Assembly: GCA_019916065.1 (NCBI GenBank)
Contig: CM034242.1
Span: forward strand, 8,500,879 to 8,564,878
DNA length: 64,000 nucleotides
Reading direction: 5' to 3'
DNA from: Vitellaria paradoxa
Taxonomy: Eukaryota > Streptophyta > Magnoliopsida > Ericales > Sapotaceae
How positions within the stretch are numbered: the stretch's first letter is position 1; each line of letters starts with the position of its first letter. Made by a program: the position numbers and the translations under genes. The notes under the pieces were generated by a model that worked only from the letters and a program-made list of their open reading frames with translations, did not search any database and was not told where the DNA came from. Shown here piece after piece: positions 22,991 to 36,475 of the stretch.

Positions 22991-25269
22991 ATGAGTCGTT
23001 TTCTTTGAAATACATTTTTAAAAAATTGTTTTTATTAAAAAATTTAATTTATATTAATAAGTTTGTGTTTTTAGATATTCTAGGTAAGCAGATGATACTA
23101 ACAAGAAGGATAGCTATTAAAGCTAAGGACTTTAGTTATGGCTTTTTACTCATTGAAATGACATCTAAACAAAAGAAAAAAAGAAAAGGAATTTTCAAAG
23201 TTGGAGCGTTGGAGGCGAAATGGGGAGTGCGAATATATATTATTTTATTTATAATTTTTTTTTATAAAAATTTAAATTTTTATATCAAAATATTTATTTT
23301 TAATCTAAAAATATAGTTTAAATATTTTTTAATAACTAAATGAATTCACATCAGCAAGCTTGAGGATAAACCAAGATGAACCAAAAAAATATTATTAACT
23401 CAATACGAGCCCGGCTTGTCAATTTGTCACCCCTACATTAAATACAATTATTTTACGAAGGATGGTCAGAAACCAAATAGCTCATGTGCAATCCGAGCTG
23501 GGCTCAAGTTTTATCAATTTTTATTAATTTTTTATATTTTATTTTAATCAAAATTTATCACTTATCATTTTTACATTAAATTTTTATACTTTTATTATTT
23601 TTTTACCAAACTTTTACCAACCAAACACGCCTAAGTGTTCGTTTCAAAAAATTATAAATTAGTGTGAAAAATAATATATATTATAATTTGTTATACTAAA
23701 ATAATTTTATTTTAATTTAATAAAATGATGTAGGTTTACTTTAGCTAATCTATTTATTTTGAATTATAATATTTAATTTAAACCGAAATAATATCATTTA
23801 ATTTGATTAATCAAATTATTTACAAATTAAATTTAAGTTATAAATTTTCTTTCTTAAAGTGAGCTCAAACCCAATTGTTATTTATTTAAGTGAAAGTCGA
23901 ATAAGTTAAAATTTAATTTGGCTGTGTTAGATCCAATCACCCCACGAAAGGAGAAAAAAGTTTGCAAATAGATAATAGGGCAATTAACAAGTATATATCC
24001 ATTATTTTTGTGTAATTATTTTTATCTTTTACGGGAGTTAATTATTCAATTTCCATGTTAGTTGAATGACAATACCAACAATTAATAGTCTTTTAATTAA
24101 CCAAAACCCACATGGGATGAGGGCATTTAGCAATTGCTTTGCCCTATACGATTAATATTTCAAATAAATACCTGAAAAAAAGTAATTAAATTCATAATTA
24201 AAACCTAATTTTTGGCATTCAGGTTAATAGAACTTTCTGAAAGTATCAATATATGTTACGTACTTAAATTTTCTGTCACCCTCCACCTTAAAAAAAAAAA
24301 AAAATCAGTATGGATATTTGTCACCTCTTATGAATATAAACAAAATAATGAAAAAAAAATTTAAAAACATAAAAGAATTTATATAATTTAATTTTAGACT
24401 TATTTTAAAATTTTGCCAGTTCAACCACCCTACAAAATTTTGGAGAAAAGGTTTCATCTCTTTATAAGCATTGTAAAGTGTTTCCCCGCCTTTAGGTAAA
24501 CGATAGGAACTTGAGTTATTGAAAGATTAGTTTCCCCTCCATTTTCCCTGCCCCCATTGGATTCATTAATTACAACTTGCATGGAACAACCCTACAAGCC
24601 TAGCGGCAGTCAATTGCAATGGAATTCAAAAAAAAAGTAATGGTTTTATACCTGAGTATTGTTATATTATCAACAAAAAAATTACTTAATTTACATATAT
24701 ATTGAGACAGATTCAAAATTTTCACTAAGAGTATACCGAACACTCAAAAAGAATATAATGAGTAATGTGAAAGTTAAGGAGTACGACAGAAGTGATGTTA
24801 CCTTTTTTAAGGAGAGAGAAAATTATTCTTTTGTATTAAACTGGTGAATATATTTTTCACAGTTTAATGGTTCAATTGACTCTTTTAATAACACTTGAGA
24901 TTTATTAGGGATGTACTTGTTACCAAAAAACCATAATAATTATTAAGTTTTATTATTTATAGAATTTATTATGTTATATGTTATTTTACTATTATTATAT
25001 ATTAAAGTATTTAATAGTGTAGTGGAAGAACACACTGTATTCCACAAAAATTACTTGGGATTAATTCTTGTAAATTTTTTTTTAATGTTAGCCTTCATTT
25101 TTTAATAAGGACGAAATATTTAAATTTTGAATTAATTTGATTTTTTAATAAAACTAAAATACTAAGGACATTTTAGTAATTTCAAGTCTAAAATCAAGAG
25201 TCTCACTTGTCCATACGTCCATTTCGTTCCACACATGCATTAATACTAGCTTGTTGATTTATCATTTTA

Positions 25270-25500
25270 GTGCTTGTTTGGAGTGTTAAATTTTGACCAA
25301 AAATAAAAAATAAGTAAATTTTAGATTATTGGACACTTGGTGTGGTACTTGAACAGTGTAAAAAAAATTCGGCAAAAGTTAAAGAAAGTTAAAAAAAATT
25401 AGAGATTTTTAACATGGAGAAAGTAAAAAAAAAAATAGAAATATTTGAGAAAAAAAGAGTTAAGAAATTTTGGCCTAATTAGTGCTGCTCCAAACGCACC
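25270..25500. repeat. MITE-like element with GTTTGGAG ends
   Basis: The left end GTGCTTGTTTGGAG and the right end, read inward as GGTGCGTTTGGAGCAG, are imperfect inverted repeats about 230 bases apart. The interior is rich in AAAAAGTTAAAG-type words. No firm target duplication. Confidence 0.4.
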
Positions 25501-26253
25501 TTTAATTATAAACACCCATTAAAATACATTTTAATTTTAAAAATGTCACAATCTTTAATAATTCATCCGATAAATTATCTTAGCTGAGTAATATTTACCT
25601 TCCTATTTACTTTTTGACCATCAATCTGGCCACCTTAAAATAATTGTCATAATAATTAAAAATAGAAGTGGGGGCCAAACTGCTTGGATTTTCCCCCCAC
25701 AAGTTAGTTGAAAGGGCTTCATGGCTATTAGAAAGCCAGAGGTTGTTTGTCCTTTTTTTTCCCTTTTTTTTTTCTGAATTTTCATAATAATTTATCCATC
25801 CACTTTATGTATTTCGTAATTAATGTCACCTTGTAATAGAAATTTCATGATCACTCTACTGAATTATTATTATCTTCATAATTATTTGAATATGAATGGA
25901 TCTTGACAAATTGTACAACTTCAGCTCCATATAACATATGTATATATATATACATATATATAGTGGTGGATGTGGTGGGTGGCATCCAAAGGATTTTATT
26001 TATGGCAGATTTAATTGGACATTTTTCTGAAAATTGAATTGATTATTGATATCTATATATATATATATATATTAATAGCATTTGGAAGTTCAAAACTCCA
26101 AAAAAATAAAAAATAAAAATGTATTAATTGGAAGTTTAATATGGCATATTGGCACTATATATAATCATTAAAAAGAAATTGAATCATCAGTGTACAGATA
26201 AAAGTGTCATGCTTATAGACTTAATTAATTAACATGTACAAGGGTTAATATAA

Positions 26254-26287
<34 letters not shown>

Positions 26288-28962
26288 CATATTGTACTGT
26301 TAACTTGTGTGAGAAAGAAAATACAAATCTTGATTAGTGTGCAAAGTTTAACACCTGCAAGGGTAAGTAAGCAAGCTGAATTAATTAAGACACCCCCCCA
26401 AAAAAATAAAAAAATAAAAAAACATATAGCAGCAATGAAAGAAGTGAGACTCCCATGCATACATGTGTGTTCATATATATATATATGTAGGAGAGAAAGA
26501 GAGAGAGAGAGAATCCAATTAAAATTTTAAAGGATGGTTGAGTTTTCTTCATCCACTGTACCCCCAAAACCACCATTGAAACAAGAGGTAAAAGTTTATT
26601 TTATTATTATTATTATTTTAAAGCTAATTAAGTGGCCACCTCCTTCTCACTAACCCTGCTTATGATTTCTCCTTCTTATAGGGAAGACACTCCGTCTTGA
26701 CAACCAAGCTATATATAAAAATAGATGAGCTATCTCACTTTCTATATAAGTTCAATTATTAGGTAACCTATTGGCAAGCTCTAATCAATATCAATTCCAC
26801 CAGAATTAAAACCAATGTAATTGCAAATTCATGAACGTACAAAAGAATTAAAATGTCGGCATATAAAATATTCAAAAAATAAAAAATAAAAAGAATGAAT
26901 ATATGTCGTATGTATATATATATGTACTCGATCTTGCACTGAGAACTACTGTATTTCTTCTGTCCCTAGTCACATGCACTGCACATGATATGCCTGATTC
27001 AATGCTTGGTCACCTAATTCATAATTATTGGAAAAGATATGGTACAAATACATATATGCATATAATTTTGGGCAAAGAATGGGACCCTTTTAGGCGCATG
27101 AGATAATTAAGTTCCAGTAAATATATGGTACATACATATATATATATATATAGCTAGGCATAAGTAATTAAACTACTTGCAGACCAAGATCCAATTATTT
27201 CTCCCAAAATTTGCTTTTGTGGGGGCAATTATCTCCTAAGACTTAAAAGAAAGAGTGGACCCTGAAACATTTTCCCTCACATGTCAAATCACTTTGAAAA
27301 TTCTCAATTTCATTTTTAATTTTTTGGGATTGGCTAGGCTGTCTTCTAAAATACTAGCTAGGCTAACAAAAAAAATTCCTTTTTTTTTTGTCAAATTAAA
27401 ACACAAAATAAAAAAATAAATATTTAGGATTTAATTTTTATTGTTTGCTTTAAATTATATATATATATATATATACACACTCTAACTGGTCTCATATGGG
27501 TCCCATTTGTAACTCCAAACTGTCAACCCAATCTCTGGTAATTGTAAATGGGTTTCTTTTAATTAAGCGGGTGGTTGGGCATCTCTTCCTACCATCCTCC
27601 CCAGTGTCGGCTTATAATTAAAAGTAATTTCATTATTATTAACTTTAGAGAATTAGTTGAAATATGTATAAATTAATATAGAATTAGTTGAAATGTACAT
27701 GAATTAGTACAGACATTTTCGCTTAAAAAAATCCTCCCCAGTGTCTTTCAAAATAAACTTTATAATATATATAGCTAGATCTTGACCGTTTAAGTTGCAG
27801 CAAGATACTATTAGACTTCTTGAAGCTGCCCAAAGAATTGGAACCTTGAAAACAATTAATGAGCCAAGCCACTCCAATTGACAATTATTATATATCAAAG
27901 TAAAGATTGTGCCTCTTCTTTCCATTATTCTCTAAGAGGACCCCATCTGATCAAGGGACTAGTAAATTGCTTTGGTGTTTACATGATATATGGGTCTATT
28001 ATCTATGTATGCATATACACACACTGTGATCACAGAAATTATTAAAACCTTGGAAGCAGAGAGAGGGGAGAGAGGGGGGAGGGAGATTCACAATTTAAAA
28101 GATGGCAATTACAAAAAGTGAAATTAAAATTTGAAAGTTTACCAAGTTATTAATTTTAAAATTTCAAGAATTAATCAAGATACGGACAAACTATGAGATA
28201 TTAAAAAAATTACAAAAAGTGATGCATGTGGACCAAAAAAAAAATCTTTGAAAAGCCCAAGAAAGTCGAAGCATGAAAAGCCATTTAATTAATTATACAC
28301 CATCGAAGATCGATAGATATATATTCTAGTAAAAAGCTTAAGTTATGGTCATCTCATCTACCCTTCTAATCCTTATGTTTTTCGTGATTTTTTTACTAAG
28401 GTAGTTGAGATATATATACATACATATGTGCGTGTGTGATTTGAAATGGGGATATGTCCCAAAGGTGTAAGATGAGAATGGCATGAATGATTTATGGCAA
28501 GAAAGAGATCCAAAGGGTCAAGAGAGGACTCAAGAAGGGGCAACAAAGCAACGTGGAGGCAAAGGAAAGGAAATCCTGACAACCCATTTGCTTTGCTTTG
28601 ACAGGGGTCTGGGGAAGATGTACAGTTGTACCGTATATATATATATATATGGGGAATACTTTGGCAGCCCACCATTTATTAATAATGTTGGCCGATAGTT
28701 CATGAGGCGGAGAGATGACCGGCGAGGAAAGAACCCAATGGGTTGAAGAGGGAATTGAATTGACCCAACCTAACCCAACTCATGCCTTAAATCATATCAC
28801 GCATAGCTATATATTCTAAGGCATACCAATGGAACAAAAACAATAAATATATATATATATAGGAAAATTCTTGTCTTCTATATATTAACTCATAGTATAG
28901 CATTACATATATAAATATATATATTAAAGTCTCTCCCCTATCTATATAATTTGCATGTATTC

Positions 28963-28994
<32 letters not shown>

Positions 28995-29938
28995 GTATAT
29001 GTATATGTATTTATGTACATTTTAACTTTATTCACATTTCAATGAATCTTTCTTTTGTTTGAAGTTCTCCACTCCAAGGACAGGATATAAATAAAAGTAC
29101 TGATCACTTCCCATCACATTAAAAAGCAAATTTACCGCCCCTTTTTCTTCTCTCCATTCATCCATTTATGCCGTATTTTTGGCAATTCAACAAATAGGGT
29201 TTATAAATCTCAATCAAATCTTTCTTTCTCTTGAAGTTTCTTCATTCTTGGGGGGGGGAGAGAGAGAGACAATGAGCCACTATCAAGTTAATAATTTTAA
29301 TCCCGAGTTTGGCTTTATGATAATTCTTAAATTTTAAGTCCATCAAATTAAACTCATTTAATTTATGAACTATTTTTATTAATTATCTCATAATTTTTTA
29401 AAGCTTCGATAATTAAAAATAACAATTAAACAAAAATTAAACATTCAATTAAAATTTTATAATATGTAAAGAATATCTAAATAATAAAATTACATTTCAA
29501 TGTGATTTAGCAACGTATCTTACCCAAAATGTTTATTAAAATCCTATCGCAAATAGCTTAAAAATTAAACCCAGAGTCAAAAATATATGTTAGGTTGAAT
29601 GAATTCAGATTAATTAGTAATATATATATTAATATTTTATCTCCTTTCTCCTTTTCATAGATGAGTACAAAACCCATAATAATTTTTAACAAATTAATTA
29701 AGCTAGTGAGGCTTCATTGGTTAACCATTTATGTGTTATTATAGGAATTTTGTTTTTTGGGTTGCCCCTAGCTAGCTAGATATTTCCAAAGAAATTATGA
29801 GCAATGCCCATTCTTGAAACTGTTTGCCCGTGATCAGTCAATTTTGGGCTATCACCATTGAAAAAGAAATGGTAGATTTGAGGACTAATAATGCTAATTT
29901 TAATTGAACCCTCTTTTCAAAGCAATATGCAAGTTGGG

Positions 29939-29939
<1 letters not shown>

Positions 29940-29971
<32 letters not shown>
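29940..29971. repeat. (CT)n microsatellite
   Basis: About 16 uninterrupted CT units. Confidence 0.95.
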
Positions 29972-29978
<7 letters not shown>

Positions 29979-31164
29979 GGTATTCAAGTTGGGTGAATAT
30001 GTTTCATCTCATCAACTCCATAGAGTCCATACTCGTGAAAACAAAAAGAAAATTTGATTTTGTTGAAAATGACCTGAACCAAACATGGCACTCTTAGCTT
30101 TTTCGAAATTGACTTAAGCAATATATGTATCCACCCTTATAGTCTAGCAAAAATATGGAAAAGTAAAAGCCATCGCAAAAAAAAAAAAAAAAAAATCAAT
30201 GGGAAACAAATAAAAAGAAAAGGAAAAAATAAAGATACAGGTTTATTCATGCATTCCCCCAGACAACACAAGTGAGGCGAGGAGAGAGAGAGAGGGGGGG
30301 AATTAGTTTTTAGTTGTTTGCCCTTCCCTTTTTTTTTTTTTTTTTCCTACTTTTTCACATGCATGATCAACCTAGCTCCCATGGAAAAGGTGAGGTAAGA
30401 AAAAGATGCCTTAATTTTTGTTTTTCATTTTTTAAATGGTTGAATATTGTTTGTATGCAAAGCTTTTGTTGGATTCGAAACAGTGAAAGCTGCGAGAGAG
30501 TCGTCACACTTGTGAATGAGGTTCTTTGTTATTGCATGTGTACGTGTGTGTCTGACGCGTGAATGAAATTAATGCTTCTCTTCTTCCTAGAGAGAGAAAC
30601 TTACATACACACACACATATATATAAGTGATTCACACAGATTCACCAGTCTCTTCTGATCTTAACATGCATTATTATCAATGGTGCTTATGCCCTGAAAA
30701 GCAGGAAAGAATCCTGGCCTCAACTGGTACTGTCTGCATATTTATCTACTCACGTAAATACACAATGTACAATGTCCATTACACATATGTATATATATAT
30801 ATATAAAGAGAGATGCTATAAATATGTCCTTACTATGGGTAGATCCCACAATCGTCCTCATGGGTTCCAGTTCATGAAGAAGTCATACCAATAGGGGAAT
30901 ATCGAGACACGTATATTTATATTAATATAATTTGTAGATTCACATTTATACATCTGGAAGTCGTATGCATGCATAAATATACTTACCTTGAAAATTATAG
31001 CTATGGGTGAGCCAAAATTTATACATCTTACCCAAACTGTAATTAATAGTTTATGTAGACCATGGCATATACTAATGCTCATAATTATATATAGTTGTAT
31101 GCATAATGTCTTTTTCCTTTTTTTTTAACTTGCCAATATTCATAATTAAATCTAAAAATTAACA

Positions 31165-31260
31165 ATCGGATAAACTTTTTGGTGGTTTAAAGAAAACTCA
31201 AACTCGTGACTTCTAAGAAGTAAAATTTAAAATTTTACCACTTGAGTTAATTCTTAGAAT
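31165..31260 (-). repeat. Possible tRNA-derived SINE fragment
   Basis: Read on the minus strand the segment has ACTCAAGTGGTAAAATTTT followed 25-30 bases later by TCACGAGTTTGAGTTTTC. This spacing and wording resemble the A and B boxes of plant tRNA-derived SINEs. A 5' leader and a clear 3' tail with target duplication are not seen, so this is tentative. Confidence 0.3.
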
Positions 31261-31269
31261 TGTACACAT

Positions 31270-31412
31270 AGGTTCCATTTGGAGTGACAAAAAACTCTGA
31301 AAAATAATAAAAATACTAAAAATTTTTAAAAATTATTCACTATATATCTCACTGCACGAATTATGAATTTATTACTTATCGCACTTTATCTTATTTTATC
31401 GCACCCATAATA
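31270..31412. repeat. Family B MITE-like copy
   Basis: It shares AAAAACTCTGAAAAATAATAA, TTTTTAAAAATTATTCACT, ATCTCACTGCACGAATTATGA and TTATTTTATCGCAC words, in order, with the 142-bp element at 15860-16001. Confidence 0.5.
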
Positions 31413-31792
31413 TTGAAGAAAATTTAATTGACTCTTCATGGAATTATTTATTTATTTATTTATTTTATCCTTTCAAAGAGGTGCCATGATGGAATGACTC
31501 TCTCTCTCTCTCTCTATCTCTCTCTCAACAGATGGAACAAGCAAATAGAGAGGGGGGCTATCTTGAAATTATTATATTCGATCTCTTGACACTAACGAAA
31601 TTATTATATTCAATTTTTTTATTATTCGATCTCTTGTTCGCATCCAACTAGTGAACATACGTGGGGGTGTGTCTGTGGGGTGGTCAATTAATGGAAACTC
31701 ATTCCATAAAAATTCCAACCCATGTCTTGATATTCTAGCCCCCCTCGCCCGATGGTCCTCTCCTTATGACAGAGAAATGCCACAGAAATAGT

Positions 31793-31844
31793 AAAAGAAG
31801 AAGGAATTAACCTTTCAAAAAAAAAAAAAGAAGAAGGAATTAAC
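31793..31844 (+). mobile_element. Tail-only retroposon insertion (CTTTC plus poly-A)
   Basis: Two perfect copies of GAAGAAGGAATTAAC (31797-31811 and 31830-31844) flank a short insert of CTTTC plus an A run, with the exact A-run boundary ambiguous. This has the form of a target-site duplication around a retroposon reduced to its 3' tail. Confidence 0.6.
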
Positions 31845-31885
31845 TGTATGCGTGTCTGGGTATCGATCCGTGGAACAATCCATAC

Positions 31886-31935
31886 GAAATACGGTTTTTA
31901 AACTTACCAAAAAAAAAAAAGAAATACGGTTTTTA
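31886..31935 (+). mobile_element. Tail-only retroposon insertion (AACTTACC plus poly-A)
   Basis: GAAATACGGTTTTTA occurs perfectly at 31886-31900 and 31921-31935. The 20 bases between are AACTTACC plus 12 A. The 3' word TTACC before the A run is shared with the inserts at 14721-14748 and 21045-21066, which suggests one source family. Confidence 0.65.
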
Positions 31936-32554
31936 GTTTCTTTTTCCTTTACAAAAATAATATTATTTTATTAAAAAAATATATTACGAAAATTTGTCAG
32001 AATAGCGTGATGTATTTATGGTACCTAACATTTTGATAATATTAATTGATTAAATTGCTATTTATTACACTTATACCATTACCACTTTATTCTAACATAA
32101 AACTCAAATAATTTTTTTTTTGACAAAATACTCTATATATTTTTGTTATAATAAGTAAAATCTATATATATATATATATATATTTATATAACAATGAATT
32201 GCATAAATATTAATTTATTAGTTGGCTTCTAAGAGTCGACAAGGGCTATCTTGAGAGAGTAATTTTTTTTTTGGGAAGGGGGGGGGGGTTGTGCAACCAT
32301 GAGCTCATGGTTGGCTCAGCATCTTGATGAATCTTTCAAGCTCATCTCTTCCTCCTTTCTTTATTGTATTAAATCACTGCCTACGTATGTATCTTTTGAC
32401 GATTCTGTTAATTGTTCTTCCTACTTCGACAATTAATTTTGCTCTAACTTAGTAATATTACCGAAAACCATTTATATATACACACACACAGAGCAGCAGC
32501 AGACAAGGGCAACCGCAAGGCGGTTGAATTAAATTTTGACTTCTAAATTATGGG

Positions 32555-32935
32555 TGCGTTCGAAATGATAAAAAGTGATATATGAGGTATTTGAAGGCAT
32601 AATTTTTAATAATTTTTAGTCAAAAATTGTTAGTTGTAATTTTTGATATATTTGATAAAACAAGTTGTAATTTTTAGCAATTTTTTATAACTTTTGGGTG
32701 TTTAATAAAATTTTTGGCAACATTTACTAATTTTTAGTAACTTTTGGGTGTTTAGTAAAATTTTTGACAATTTTTAGTAATTTTTAAGTGTTTGGTATAA
32801 CTTTTAATAACTTTTGAGTTGAACAAATTACTATAACAAAGTAGAAAAATGGCAAAAGTTGAAATTTTACCAAACACCTACTTTGCAACTTTTGGTAAGA
32901 TTTTGCACATTTTTGTGCTGCCAAACAAGGCCATA
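32555..32935. repeat. Repeat family D, forward copy
   Basis: It starts TGGGTGCGTTCGAAATG and ends TGCTGCCAAACAAGGCC. Inside, the unit TTTTTAGTAACTTTTGGGTG with AAAATTTTTGGCAA/GACAA variants is iterated several times. The inverted relative lies at 33660-33975. Ends of the GTTTGG/CCAAAC kind suggest a MITE. Confidence 0.45.
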
Positions 32936-33659
32936 AGGTGAGATAAGTTATGAGTTCCTAATTCATGCAGTGAGATAAAAAATGAATAACTTTTAAGATT
33001 TTTTAATATTTTTCATCATTTTTCAGAATTTTTTGTCATTCCAAATGAATGCTATAATATTAAAAATTAAGGTAAATGAAATTACCATAGAGAGTCGCAA
33101 ACTAATAGAATTAAGATGTTTGCTAGTCCCAAACTAATTAATTTATTTATTTTTTTAAGACTTACAGTGGTATACTTAATTTGTTTATGTATATATGTGT
33201 GTTTGGCCGTTGGTTCGAAAATGAGAATTAAAAAAGAATTGACTTTTTTTACTTTTCGAAATATAATTAATACGTTGTTTGTACGACTCGATACAATCAA
33301 TATAATTGTGTGTATGACTCTCATTGCGTATATTATGGAAAAATAAATGCGAAAGAGGGTCTTGTGTAGGTGGTTTGGCAAACTCATCTCTCAAATTCAT
33401 AGGACTCAGACCTTTGGCTCGACTGTTTCCCCTTAGGTTATGTAAATTAACTCTGCAAAGCATTCATTTGGGAAAGAAGTTAAGTTTGAAATAAAATTTA
33501 AACTCATTTAATAAATGAGCTAAACTTGAATAGGACAAAATCTGAGCTCAACTCTCTTCATTTGCATGCCAAATTCTTTTAACTAACTCTCCCACTCTCA
33601 CATGAAATTAATATAGGCAACTTATGTTTGCATGTGACTAGATATAGCAACAAAATAGC

Positions 33660-33975
33660 TACATTTATGCACTGTTTGACAACTTTAATTTTTTACTGAA
33701 GACCACTAAAAATAATTTTTTGAGAGTGTGACAAAATACCAATTTTTATTATTTTTCTACTCAATTGGCTTGCTCAATTCAAAAATTACCAAACGTTATT
33801 AAAAATTGTCAAAAATTACTATAAATTATTAAAAGCTATTATAAATGTTAAAAATTATCAAATATTTTATCAAACAGTCAAAAATTATAAAAGTTACTAA
33901 AAATTACTAATTACTTCACCAAACACATCAAAAATTATAACCAACAACTTTTAATCAAAAATAGCAAAATTTACT
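33660..33975. repeat. Repeat family D, inverted copy
   Basis: AAAAATTGTCAAAAATTACT, ACTTCACCAAACACATCAAA and ATTTTATCAAACAGTCAAAA words are the reverse-complement counterparts of the block at 32555-32935, placed about 0.7 kb away. A transcript across both could fold on itself. Confidence 0.45.
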
Positions 33976-34836
33976 AAATTTTGAACTTCAAAAAGATACA
34001 TTAACTAAATCGTACACTTGCCACATATAATACGAAAGACTCTCCTATGCTTACCTTTACATATGCGATGAGTTAAACCCCCCTTCTATGCCTGATCTTG
34101 ATTAATGAAATTTAGCAGGTTCAGTACATTATTACCTCAAAAATAAAAATAAAAATAAAAATCTTATATATTAATAATATAAAAACAAAATAATAGCTAT
34201 AAAAATTAAATTAATACGATATATATAGATACAAAATATAATATAAAAATATATTAATAATATTTTTTATATTATCTTTTATCTGTAAGTATTAATTATG
34301 TGGTATTATAATATAAAAGAAATATTTAAAATATAATACGAGTGGATTCGAGTTAGGGTGACTAAAGTTTTAACCCATTGCATTTCTGTTTGGAATTTTA
34401 TTATGTAAATCATATACTTGCCCTATTTATTAGGAGGGTTTAAAGTTATAAAAATTAGTATAAATTTGTAAAAATTATAGTCTCATAATTTGTATAGTAA
34501 TTAAAAATTTAAATTTCATAAAAATTTTTAAAATTTTGTGAAATTTTAGACGGGGCAAAGTCCATAATTGGCTAATAAGATTAAATTATCATCTACATGG
34601 GCAGGTAAGCCTGTCAATAAATTAACATATTTATAGAGTTTATATTTGCCTATGTCTGTAATCATTAAAAAAAAAAAAAGGATATATATGAAAAGTAATA
34701 GGCCAAAATAATTTTTGTTTTGACTAGAAAATTCAATGTGTAATTACTTGTACATTATCGCGAACTGAGAATTATAATAAAATAAAAATTATTTTTTACA
34801 TTAACATTTTTAATAGAAGTCTATAGGTATTATATC

Positions 34837-34876
<40 letters not shown>

Positions 34877-34896
34877 AGAGTCTGAAAATGTTGCTG

Positions 34897-35033
34897 TGCT
34901 ACGTAAGATCTAACTTGCATTACGGTTGTAACACGTGGCACTTAAGTATAATTATCTTGCACCACGTATGACTTTCACTACGATTGTGACACGTGTATGG
35001 TTGTTACACGTAGTGTCTAATTATAATTATCTT
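34897..35033. promoter_or_regulatory. Cluster of ACGT-core motifs in short repeats
   Basis: Five ACGT cores occur in 111 bases (34901, 34933, 34964, 34991, 35008), two of them perfect CACGTG G-boxes (34932-34937 and 34990-34995). They lie in an imperfect duplication: ATTACGGTTGTAACACGTGG at 34919-34938 and ACTACGATTGTGACACGTGT at 34977-34996, period 58. ACGT cores are bZIP and bHLH sites, but no gene is seen nearby, so this may simply be the end of a repeat. Confidence 0.4.
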
Positions 35034-35042
35034 AATTGTTTT

Positions 35043-35700
35043 ATAAAGAAATTAATATTTTACATAATTATTACTTATTCACAAATTTCAATTTTATTCA
35101 AACTAGAAAATTTATGGATATCACTTCATATTTTTATTTAATTTACACTCCTATTTACCATATAATTCCTTATTTTTTATTTTTATTTAAAATATTTTCT
35201 TATTTTTTATTTTTCACATCTTAATAAATTATTATTTAAAACATAATAAATATTATTATTGTTATTAAACAAAATAATGCAAAAAAAAATTTATCATGTT
35301 AAACAAAGGTTTTAGTAATAAATATTATTATTAAACAAAATAATGCAAAAAAATAATTAGCCTGTTAAACAAATATTTTAATTTATTAGCATAAATTTAT
35401 AATTATAATTATTTTAATTTATAATTATATAATCAAAATAGATCTAGTATTGTACATAATTACCACTTATTCACAATTTTATTTAAATTAGAATGTTTGT
35501 AGATATCACTTGATATTTTTATTTAATCTACACATTTACTTATCATACAAATTGTTATTTTTAATTTTTATAATTTAATAAATTATTATTTAAAAATAAT
35601 AAATATAATAATAATTATTATCATTACATAAATTAATACAAAAAAATTAACCTATTAAATAAAAATGTTAATTTATTAACAAGTAGCATGACCTTTATTA
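35043..35700. repeat. Tandem duplication with about 392-base period
   Basis: The block starting TACATAATTATTACTTATTC at 35061 recurs, slightly diverged, from 35453 (TACATAATTACCACTTATTC). The order of following words is conserved (GATATCACTTGATATTTTTA, AATAAATTATTATTTAAAA, AACCTATTAAAT). Within the first unit a smaller duplication, TTATTAAACAAAATAATGCA, repeats with a period of about 70. Confidence 0.6.
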
Positions 35701-36475
35701 TTTTTATTATTATACAAAATAAGTGATATATTTTAAATCAAATTGTAATATTATTTTTTAGAATTATATATATTGTAATATTGTTTATTAAAAATATCAA
35801 ACAATATTAGAAATTAAAAATAAAATTCATGGATAAATCAATCCAATTGAAGTACCGGCCACTTAAACTTTTATTGGATTTGAACTTTCAATTTGATCAA
35901 CATAGTATTCTAATCGGAATAAGATGGAACTTCAAAATATATTTTAATTTAAATAGAATATGACTATCTTATATGTAAAATCTATAAATAAATACGAAGA
36001 CTTCATATTTTTTCATATTTTTTGGAGACTTTTTATTACAATAATTTTTTCTTCGACTTTGTAATTTGTTAGGTACGTACTTAAATTTTAATTTTTTAAA
36101 ATTTTTATATGTAATTGATATATATTTTGTAAGTTTGTATATGTAAGTGCTGTTATTCTTTAATCTTTTTATTTTTTTCTTTTCATTTTATTTATTAGAA
36201 TTTAAATTTAATTGAATTAATACTATTGATTGTATCAATATTTTAATTTATTTTACCTTCACTATTTGATTGAATTTGCATAAATAACAATATATATTGT
36301 TTTCAGATATATTTCTACAACTTAATTGCTTTAGTATGATAGTATACTCAATTTAACCATATAATAAAATAATTCGTGTATCGTACAAGTCATATTACTA
36401 TATATATATATATACACACACACATACCCGACTCTTCCTAACACTGCGTAAACACCGTACACAAGAGGAATAAGT

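Larger units (their letters stand above)
23000..31160. other. Gene desert, AT-rich, MITE and microsatellite rich
   Basis: No gene is supported. AT tracts (26255-26284, 27455-27475, 28975-28994), a CT tract (29940-29971) and poly-A runs dominate. Two less AT-rich islands (28440-28800 and 30360-30570) contain short overlapping stop-free stretches on both strands with no domain. They are the places where an unannotated transcript would be most plausible. Confidence 0.5.

Noticed and set aside
28373..28698. Overlapping open frames on both strands in a less AT-rich island
   Set aside because: No domain, no splice context, and equal openness on both strands argues for chance. Kept only as a candidate transcript island.
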